Assembly: GCA_938008925.1 (NCBI GenBank)
Contig: CALLIQ010000657.1
Coordinates: 1-8,610, forward strand
Source of the DNA: an uncultured Acidimicrobiales bacterium
GTDB lineage: Bacteria > Actinomycetota > Acidimicrobiia > Acidimicrobiales > SZUA-35
Length of the DNA: 8,610 nt
Reading direction: 5' to 3'
Shown here one piece after another: positions 1-5,791 of this stretch. The notes beneath the pieces are model-generated. The model was not told the origin of the DNA, made no database searches, and saw only the letters and a program-made list of their open reading frames with translations. The position numbers were made by a program, and so were the translations under genes. Within the stretch, counting starts at the first letter, position 1, and every line of letters begins with the position of its first letter.

Positions 1-367
1 CATCGTCGCCGTTCTCGCCGCCGTTCGCCGGAGCAGTCTCTCCCGGCGGGACGATGGTTTGGGGGGTCGTTGGGCCCACGACGGCGTCGTCGTTCGCATC
101 GGGTTCGTTGTCGAACGCGTCGTCGACCCCATCGCTGTCGCCGTCGCCGTCGTTGGCAGTGTCAGCCTCGTCGCCGTCGGGGTCCGCAGCATCGACGGTG
201 TCGTCATCCTCGGACGCCAGAGCCGGCGGATTGGTGCCGTCGACCTCATCGGTCGCCGCTTCGTCCGAGCCGCCCGTGCACGCTGCCGCGGTCAGCGAGA
301 GCGCGACCGCACAGGCGAGGGTCGAGGCGATGCGTGGTGTCCTGCGTTGTTCCATCAGTCGTTTCAT
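1..367 (-). CDS. Lipoprotein with thrombospondin type-3-like Asp-rich repeat (partial, N-terminal 122 residues)
   Basis: This is the N-terminal part of an exported lipoprotein; the gene runs off the left edge. A basic n-region (MKRLMEQRRTPR) and a hydrophobic stretch at residues 13-29 end in TAAAC, so Cys30 is the likely lipidation site. The mature part is very acidic. Residues 75-89 read DGDSDGVDDAFDNEP, which fits the thrombospondin type-3 pattern DxDxDGxxDxxDNxP, a calcium-binding motif usually repeated many times in surface proteins. A Pro/Thr/Gly/Asn-rich linker follows. I chose the ATG at 365-367 because GGAG lies 7 bases upstream; another in-frame ATG at 371-373 sits only 1 base from that GGAG. 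The function of the missing C-terminal part is unknown. The gene is divergent from the phosphotransferase gene, with 56 bases between them. The lipoprotein call is confident; no enzymatic role can be assigned. Confidence 0.8.
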   Translation of the reverse strand, partial: MKRLMEQRRTPRIASTLACAVALSLTAAACTGGSDEAATDEVDGTNPPALASEDDDTVDAADPDGDEADTANDGDGDSDGVDDAFDNEPDANDDAVVGPTTPQTIVPPGETAPANGGENGDD

Positions 368-411
368 GATCATTCTCCGCAAGAATCGGTCGTTTCTCCG
401 CCGAACCTGAG

Positions 412-417
412 TAGCTG
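412..417 (+). promoter_or_regulatory. Possible -10 element for a leaderless phosphotransferase mRNA
   Basis: TAGCTG lies 6 bases before the GTG start, the distance expected if transcription begins at or next to the start codon. No Shine-Dalgarno is visible, which also fits leaderless translation. The last base departs from the TANNNT consensus and no -35 is evident, so this is weak. Confidence 0.25.
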
Positions 418-423
418 AGTGCT

Positions 424-1569
424 GTGACCCACGATTCCCCCAACGCACCGGCCGTCCCGGCCGACAACACTCGGGCATGGCTCGACGACGTTTTGGGCGG
501 CCACGGCGACGGGGATTCCCTCCCGTATCTGTGCCGACCGTCGGTCGAGGACCCACAACTCCTGGTTCCGCTTCGGAGCAGGGCCGCCGCCACCGCTTCC
601 ATGCGTCGTCATCATGACGCCCGAACCCCACGAGAAGTCGCGGTCGGCGCCGCTGCTGAACTGGCCGCTCGACTGGGGATTCTCCAGCGGGCCGGGGGCG
701 AGGTGGCCGAACTGAGCCAGTTCCGGGTCGTCGACGAGCTCGCACGGATGCTCGGCGAACCGGCGATCGTCGCCGCGGTCGGCGCTGGGCCGCCTCGACG
801 CAATCGCAAGCCGGTCATGCAGCTGCTGAGGCCGAACGGTTCGACCGTCGGCTTCGCCAAGGTCGGTTGGTCCGACCTGACCCGGGAGCTCGTCACGAAC
901 GAGTCTCGCTGGCTGAAGGCCGTGGCTGGCCGGTTGCCCGCCGAGATCGAAGCACCTCGAGTGCTGCTCCACGAACAGGTGGGTGGCAACGACGTCGTCG
1001 TGACCACCCCGTTGATCGTTCGCCCGCGGTTCTCCCAGCCCGAGCCGGTCGGCGACGATGTGATCGTGGCGCTCGGTCGTTGCCTGGGCACAGAGAAAGC
1101 CACCGTCCGCCAGTGCGTCGAGCGAACCGGCCTCATCGACTCCGCTGCCGCCGACACGATCGATCTCGCCCGACTGCTCGACCGGCACGGCGACACCGAG
1201 TTGGAACTGGGGCTGTGGCACGGCGACTTCACCCCGTGGAACATGGCGACCACGTCGACCGTCCGCCTGCTGTGGGACTGGGAATTCGCCGGAGAAGGGC
1301 GTCCGATCGGGTTCGACCTGATCCATCGCGAGCTCGAACGGGTCCGTCGGGCGGCCGCCGCAAACGAACAGCCCGCCGTCGAGGCCGCCATGCGCTTCAC
1401 GAGCGAGGCGATTCCCGCCGATCGCGACCAGCTCGAGGCCATCCGTTGTCTCTACCTCGCCGAGATCGTCGCTCGAGAGACGCGTCTCGCGGGCCAGGGA
1501 TGGGTACCCGACTCGCTCGGTCCGCTCGATGAGGTGGCGACCGCAGCGTTGAAGGCCAGGCTCGCCTGA
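424..1569 (+). CDS. APH/choline-kinase-fold phosphotransferase
   Basis: This 381-residue soluble protein has the aminoglycoside phosphotransferase/choline kinase fold. The ATP-site lysine is probably Lys146 (GFAKVGW), with Glu160 as the paired helix-C acid. The catalytic loop is HGDFTPWN at 266-273, with Asp268 as the base and Asn273 as a metal ligand. The metal-binding Asp, equivalent to DFG, is Asp285 in WDWEFAG. All the residues needed for activity are present. Residues 1 to about 125 precede the kinase lobe and match nothing I recognise. Family members phosphorylate hydroxyls of sugars, choline or antibiotics; the substrate here cannot be read from sequence. The adjacent polysaccharide genes suggest a sugar or a cell-envelope intermediate, not drug resistance, but this is inference. 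The start is GTG with no clear Shine-Dalgarno. The gene converges on the GH26 gene with only 11 bases between stop codons. Confidence 0.85.
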   Translation: MTHDSPNAPAVPADNTRAWLDDVLGGHGDGDSLPYLCRPSVEDPQLLVPLRSRAAATASMRRHHDARTPREVAVGAAAELAARLGILQRAGGEVAELSQFRVVDELARMLGEPAIVAAVGAGPPRRNRKPVMQLLRPNGSTVGFAKVGWSDLTRELVTNESRWLKAVAGRLPAEIEAPRVLLHEQVGGNDVVVTTPLIVRPRFSQPEPVGDDVIVALGRCLGTEKATVRQCVERTGLIDSAAADTIDLARLLDRHGDTELELGLWHGDFTPWNMATTSTVRLLWDWEFAGEGRPIGFDLIHRELERVRRAAAANEQPAVEAAMRFTSEAIPADRDQLEAIRCLYLAEIVARETRLAGQGWVPDSLGPLDEVATAALKARLA

Positions 1570-1580
1570 AGCAGTCGGGG

Positions 1581-2663
1581 TCACCGAGGCCCGAGGGCGG
1601 CGGTGAAGTCGGTGAATGCTCCCAGCGAAGCCGGCGATGAGTCGTGATCCCAGATGCAGTTCGGCCACGTCCCGCCCGGAGCGGTCACGTCGAACCAAAT
1701 CGCGAACTCGACACGATCGGCCAGTGAAGGCGCGAGCAGAGCCTGGGTCGCGTTGCGAATCCAGACCGCCTTGCGCTCCGGGTCCTCCCGGTCCTCGACC
1801 GACGCCAGTTCGGGCATCGCCAAGGGCTTGTCGTGGGACGCAGCGAAGTCGAGAGCCGGACCCATGAGCACGTCGAGCTCGACCCACGGACGATTCGTTC
1901 CCTGGCAGGTGTGCCAGTTGTAGACGTCTGCCCCGACCACGTCGACGACATCGTCGCCCGGGTACCACTCGGCGGCTCGGCCGTCGGAGAAGGCTCCGTT
2001 GGTCATGGTCCACACGGTGCGGATCTCGTCGCCACCCCGCTCGCGAAGCAGTTCGACCGTCCGGCGCCACATGGCGACGAAGTCCTCTGACGAGCCGTTC
2101 GCTCGGCTGTCAGCCGTCTCCGGCTCGTGATTGATCGTGAAGTACGTCCCTGGTCCCAGAGCGACGACACGGTCGATCCAATCGACCAGCTCGTCGTAGC
2201 GAGCGTCCCCCGGTTGCGCCGTTGCGAGATCGGCCCACGGCACGACCTCTCCATCAGCCGCGACGGGCCTGATCGAGACGTGGAGTCGCCGATTCGCATC
2301 AATCAGTGCCTGGGTGTCCTCGTTCGGAAAGTCGTCCGTCCAGCGAGCGAACGTCCGGATGAGGTCGAACGTCGAGCCGGTCACGACCTCGACGTCTCGC
2401 ACCTCGCTCGCCCGGCCGCCCGGCACGGCGATGCCAATCAACGGACCCGTGCGGTCGACCGCTGCGAGCTCGTCGTCTGGGACGGAGTCTTCGGTCCCTG
2501 CGTCCTCGGTCCTTGCGTCGGGCGACGAGCCACCCGACGATGCCGTGATCGTCGTTTCCGGGCCGCCCGGCTGGGTCGGCGACGCATCGCTCCCGCCCGG
2601 CACACAGCCAGCGGCGACCACGAACCCCGTCATGGCGACGATGACCGACCGAGCGCGACTCAT
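1581..2663 (-). CDS. GH26-type glycoside hydrolase lipoprotein
   Basis: This 360-residue exported protein resembles glycoside hydrolase family 26 (beta-mannanase and related endo-glycanases). A short signal peptide ends in VAAGC, so Cys20 is the probable lipid anchor. Residues 21-70 are a Ser/Thr/Asp/Pro-rich linker and the barrel follows. The likely acid/base is Glu180 (TINHEPE) and the likely nucleophile is Glu285 (LAMPELAS). Typical GH26 landmarks lie between and after them: MWRRTVELL at 198-206, WYPGDDVVDVVGADVYNW at 233-250, and IWFDV at 322-326. Known family members hydrolyse beta-mannan or related beta-glycans with retention of configuration; this substrate is unknown. The ATG at 2661-2663 overlaps the stop codon of the upstream ligase gene as ATGA, which fixes the start and implies translational coupling. 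The context suggests trimming, release or turnover of the exopolysaccharide made by the cassette. Confidence 0.82.
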   Translation of the reverse strand: MSRARSVIVAMTGFVVAAGCVPGGSDASPTQPGGPETTITASSGGSSPDARTEDAGTEDSVPDDELAAVDRTGPLIGIAVPGGRASEVRDVEVVTGSTFDLIRTFARWTDDFPNEDTQALIDANRRLHVSIRPVAADGEVVPWADLATAQPGDARYDELVDWIDRVVALGPGTYFTINHEPETADSRANGSSEDFVAMWRRTVELLRERGGDEIRTVWTMTNGAFSDGRAAEWYPGDDVVDVVGADVYNWHTCQGTNRPWVELDVLMGPALDFAASHDKPLAMPELASVEDREDPERKAVWIRNATQALLAPSLADRVEFAIWFDVTAPGGTWPNCIWDHDSSPASLGAFTDFTAALGPR

Positions 2664-4030
2664 GCCTCGGACGACCGCAGTCGGAGCGCCAGTGCCGCCG
2701 CCACGAACATGGTGAAGAGCTGGTGGGGAACCTGCAGGTAGTACGGCATCTGCAGCATGCCGACGATGATCGCGACGTGGGCCCACATCCCCGCAACGGT
2801 CGGTTGTCGTCTCGTATGCCACGCGAGGCTGAGGAAGGTGCCGAAGTACCCGATGAAGCCGACGAACCCGTGGGAGAACATCACGAACCAGATCTGCCCG
2901 TGGGTACCGACCGACGGCAGACCGGGACGATCGTTCGGACGAGGGGCACCCCATCCGAACACCGGCCGGTCGATGGTGCCGTCGATCGCATCCATGATCA
3001 GCTCGGTGCGATCCTGATTCGAGTGGCCGGTGTCGATCCGCGTGATCAGCAGATCGCCGAGCGGAGTCACGAACAGGGCAACGGCCAGGAACGCCAACAC
3101 CGCGATCGAGTTCCGAATCGCTCGGCTCCCACCGGTGAGGCCAAAGCGCATGGCGGCGTAGATCAGACCGAGGCCCAGGCTCAGCCACAGCCCACGATTG
3201 AGCGAGATGATCGCCGGGACGAGCGATGCAGCGAGCATGAAGCGGATGAGCGACGGTGAGAACCCGACGCGACGATCGCTGAGGGCCATGAACCCGAACG
3301 GGGTCAAGAGCGCGAGCATCGACCCCCAACTGTTGGTGTAGGGGAACGGCGCCTTCGGCCTCGGCACCGGTACCCCGATGATGTCTTGGACATCCGCGAA
3401 GCTCGCCGTGACGAGGGCGTTGATCAGGTCGTTCTCGAGAAGGGGGCCGGGCATCAAGTACGCCATCGGGGTGCGGAACGAGAGATCCCCGACCACGAAC
3501 GCCAGATAGCCGCCGACCACCGTCGCCATCCACAACATCGTGAACGCTCGAATGACCGTCGACGTCGGCACCCCTCGTCGGCCGTTGAGCACGTAGAGCA
3601 GCACGATCGACGCAGCGATGTAGTACCCGAAACGCAGCGACCAGCCAGCGAGCCGGGCGGTCGAGTCGATGCTGATCACCGAACCGACGACGGCGACCAG
3701 GAAGGCGATCCACCAACCGGTGCCCTTGGGAGCGACCAGTCCACGGCGGCGGACGAGCGATGCGGCCATGGGGCCGGCGAAGATCACCCACGTGAAGCCC
3801 GACAGGCCGAGGAGGAACCACAGCGGGAACCACGAGATCATGAGCGTGAGCGGCCACGCTGGCAGCGGCGCCTCCGCCTCGCGACGGCGGACCGGCGGGC
3901 GATCCGACACCGTCAGATCGCTCGCGGGCACATCACTCGTGAGCACATCGCTCGCGAGCGACGAGTCGCCGATCGGTTCGGGGTCGGCCCCGTCGAGGCC
4001 GGCCGCCGGGGGTCCGGACGAATCGGCCAT
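2660..4030 (-). CDS. O-antigen ligase/polymerase family membrane protein (Wzy/WaaL-like)
   Basis: This 456-residue polytopic membrane protein has about ten hydrophobic segments, starting near residues 59-92, 104-122 and 130-148 and ending near 412-447. The long outer loop and the Wzy_C-type signature follow the usual order: SLNRGLWLS at 276-284 with Arg279, DRTELIMDAI at 340-349, DRPVFGWGAP at 354-363, then GTHGQIWF at 375-382 with His377. The family joins or polymerises undecaprenyl-linked glycans on the outer face of the membrane; Arg and His residues in these loops are functionally important in WaaL. Ligase and polymerase cannot be separated by sequence. About 55 polar residues precede the first membrane segment, including SD-containing pentads. 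The ATG overlaps the stop codon of the Wzc-like gene by one base (TGATG), and the downstream GH26 gene overlaps by four, so the three genes form one translational unit. Confidence 0.85.
   Translation of the reverse strand: MADSSGPPAAGLDGADPEPIGDSSLASDVLTSDVPASDLTVSDRPPVRRREAEAPLPAWPLTLMISWFPLWFLLGLSGFTWVIFAGPMAASLVRRRGLVAPKGTGWWIAFLVAVVGSVISIDSTARLAGWSLRFGYYIAASIVLLYVLNGRRGVPTSTVIRAFTMLWMATVVGGYLAFVVGDLSFRTPMAYLMPGPLLENDLINALVTASFADVQDIIGVPVPRPKAPFPYTNSWGSMLALLTPFGFMALSDRRVGFSPSLIRFMLAASLVPAIISLNRGLWLSLGLGLIYAAMRFGLTGGSRAIRNSIAVLAFLAVALFVTPLGDLLITRIDTGHSNQDRTELIMDAIDGTIDRPVFGWGAPRPNDRPGLPSVGTHGQIWFVMFSHGFVGFIGYFGTFLSLAWHTRRQPTVAGMWAHVAIIVGMLQMPYYLQVPHQLFTMFVAAALALRLRSSEA
3917..3961 (-). repeat. 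15-bp degenerate tandem repeat, three copies, inside the Wzy/WaaL-like gene
   Basis: Three adjacent 15-base units (plus strand: ATCGCTCGCGGGCAC, ATCACTCGTGAGCAC, ATCGCTCGCGAGCGA) encode Ala/Thr-Ser-Asp pentads in the cytoplasmic N-terminal tail, before the first membrane segment. The length is a multiple of three, so copy-number change would keep the frame. Confidence 0.7.
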
Positions 4031-5625
4031 CAGGCCGTTGAGCTCTCCGCCACGATCGTGCCGACGACGTCGACACCGACTCGTCGGAGCTGTTCGACCG
4101 AGTCGGCCACGTCGGAACGATTGGCACGCCCGGGTTCGACAACCATCACGACACCTTCACAGAGACGGCCGAGGTCGACCGCATCAGCGACGGCGAGCAC
4201 CGGAGGCGCCTCGACGACGACGAGGTCGTAGTCGCCCTTGACGTGGGACAGGAACCGGCCGAGTGCGACGCTCTGGAGTAGCCGCGCCGGCTGCTGAACC
4301 GGTGAGCCCGCCGGGAGAATCCGGAGGTTCGCGATGTCGGGCGCCTGCTGCAGTGCGGCTTCCATGTCGACGGCACCGCCGAGGACGTCGCTGAGACCGC
4401 GATGGTTCTCGAGACCGAACCGGTCGTGCAGGCTCGGACGACGCAGGTCAGCGCCGACCAGCAGCGTTCGACGGCCGGACCGAGCGGCCGCAGCGGCCAT
4501 GTTCGCAGCGACGGTGGTGGTCGACTGAGGATTGTTCGTGCCAGTGACGAGCACGAGCGATTTGTCGGCCTCGTCGAGGCTGAACAGCAAGCTGCCCTGC
4601 ACCCGTCGGTACGCCTCGCCAGCGTCGGAGTTCTGGTCGGCGATGGCGACGTCGCCACCGAGGCGGAAGAACCCGCCGCCGACGGGGACCGATCCCATTG
4701 GACGGAGATTCATGTCGGCCAGCTCGAGCGAGGCCGCTCGGAAGCGATCGTCGCCACGATCGAGCATGAAGGCGACGGCGAGACCGGCGAGACCGCCGAG
4801 CAGCAGGCCACTCAACGGACCGGCGAGGAACGGCAGACCACTTCGGCCGTCGGGGAGATCGGCGTCATCGAGCACTTCACCGGCGTTGATGCTGACCGCA
4901 CTGATGTTGGCGAGTCGTGAACCGATCCCGGCCAGCTCTTCGCGCTTGGAGACGTCGCGATAGGACAACGCTTGGCGCTCGCCGTCGGAGTCGGCACTCG
5001 CCAGATCACCGGCGAGAACCTCGAGTTCGTCGAGCAACACACCTTCGCGCTCCACCAGCTGTTGGCGAGCGAGCTCGGTCGCCGCGAGGCCCTCGTCACG
5101 GCGGAAGTCCAGGTAGGCGTGCGCCATCGACTGGGCGATGGCCTGAGCACGCTCGGGCGAGTCGGCGCTCGCCGTGATCGCGATGATCTGGGAATCGTCG
5201 GTGGTCGAGACCTCGACCTGTTCGATGACGGCGCGAGTCTCCTCGTCGCCTTCGGCGGTCGTACCGTCGGCGAGGATCGCGTCGGCTGCGGCTTCGATCT
5301 CCGGGCCGTCGTAGTCGGTGGTACCGAGTGCTTCTCCAGCCTCGATGAGCGCCAGCGCTCGCTCGGCCACTCGCTGCGAACCAGCGATGGCCTGCTCGGT
5401 CGCGGTGTTGACCCGACGATTCACGTCGAGATCGGGATCATCGCTGTTGGTCACGAGTGGACGAACCTCGACGATGGCTTCCGCCTCGTACTGTGCGTTC
5501 TGCAGACCACCGGCAATCGCGCCCAACACGAGGCCGACCGCTGCCGCGACGGCGATGTATGGCCACCAACGGCGCAGTGCGCTCGCATATTCAGACACGT
5601 CTACGACGCCGTCGCCGTCGATCAT
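4030..5625 (-). CDS. Wzc/CpsCD-like chain-length determinant with degenerate BY-kinase domain
   Basis: This 531-residue polysaccharide co-polymerase has a Wzz-like N-terminus, membrane segments at about 21-40 and 264-287, an extracytoplasmic region between them, and a cytoplasmic BY-kinase-like domain from about 335. Intact landmarks include EAYRRVQGSLLF (337-348), DLRRPSLH (393-400), FGLENHRGLSDVLGG (403-417) and APPVLAVADA (473-482). The nucleotide site is eroded. The Walker A region reads TGTNNPQSTTT (361-371), with Ser368 where Lys is expected and no PGEGK loop. Walker A' is LLVGADL with Gly391 replacing Asp. Walker B is VVVEAPP with Glu472 replacing Asp. The C-terminus (AESSTA) has no tyrosines, so classical autophosphorylation is unlikely. 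Related proteins set polymer length by contacting the Wzy polymerase, which is the next gene. The ATG has GAGG 6 bases upstream. Membership of the family is secure; catalytic inactivity is inferred. Confidence 0.88.
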   Translation of the reverse strand: MIDGDGVVDVSEYASALRRWWPYIAVAAAVGLVLGAIAGGLQNAQYEAEAIVEVRPLVTNSDDPDLDVNRRVNTATEQAIAGSQRVAERALALIEAGEALGTTDYDGPEIEAAADAILADGTTAEGDEETRAVIEQVEVSTTDDSQIIAITASADSPERAQAIAQSMAHAYLDFRRDEGLAATELARQQLVEREGVLLDELEVLAGDLASADSDGERQALSYRDVSKREELAGIGSRLANISAVSINAGEVLDDADLPDGRSGLPFLAGPLSGLLLGGLAGLAVAFMLDRGDDRFRAASLELADMNLRPMGSVPVGGGFFRLGGDVAIADQNSDAGEAYRRVQGSLLFSLDEADKSLVLVTGTNNPQSTTTVAANMAAAAARSGRRTLLVGADLRRPSLHDRFGLENHRGLSDVLGGAVDMEAALQQAPDIANLRILPAGSPVQQPARLLQSVALGRFLSHVKGDYDLVVVEAPPVLAVADAVDLGRLCEGVVMVVEPGRANRSDVADSVEQLRRVGVDVVGTIVAESSTA

Positions 5626-5642
5626 TTCTCGCCTCGTTCCCG

Positions 5643-5659
5643 GGCGCGGATGCCGCGCC
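5643..5659 (-). promoter_or_regulatory. GC-rich hairpin in the leader of the Wzc-like gene
   Basis: A perfect 7-base inverted repeat, GGCGCGG and CCGCGCC with a 3-base loop, lies 18 to 34 bases before the ATG and just upstream of the GAGG ribosome site. If transcribed it would form a very stable stem-loop next to the ribosome site. It could modulate translation or message stability; it has no U-run, so it is not a typical intrinsic terminator. Confidence 0.45.
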
Positions 5660-5791
5660 TCGAATGGGGGTTCTCCCAGGATGATCGGAACGAACCGGGG
5701 GCACCATGAGCATCAAAAACCGGGTTTGTGGAGCCGATTCACCCAGCACTCGTGGGCCGAAGCAGCCGCAGGGACCACCTCGGTGCCCCGA

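Noticed and set aside
1570..1580. Terminator between the convergent phosphotransferase and GH26 genes
   Set aside because: Only 11 bases separate the stop codons and no hairpin with a T-run is visible.
370..2070. 566-residue minus-strand open frame across the phosphotransferase gene
   Set aside because: It is the antisense of an unmistakable kinase with conserved catalytic motifs, and its own translation is low-complexity with no family features.
2664..3857. Long open frame upstream of the GH26 start, making a 758-residue protein
   Set aside because: The extension is an Arg/His/Pro-rich shadow of the ligase gene in another frame. The lipoprotein signal and the ATGA overlap fix the start at 2663.
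5714..5730. AT-rich hairpin CAAAAAC-CGG-GTTTGTG as a terminator after the LCP gene
   Set aside because: The stem is short and has a mismatch, no T-run follows on the minus strand, and it lies about 60 bases beyond the stop codon. It is too weak to annotate.
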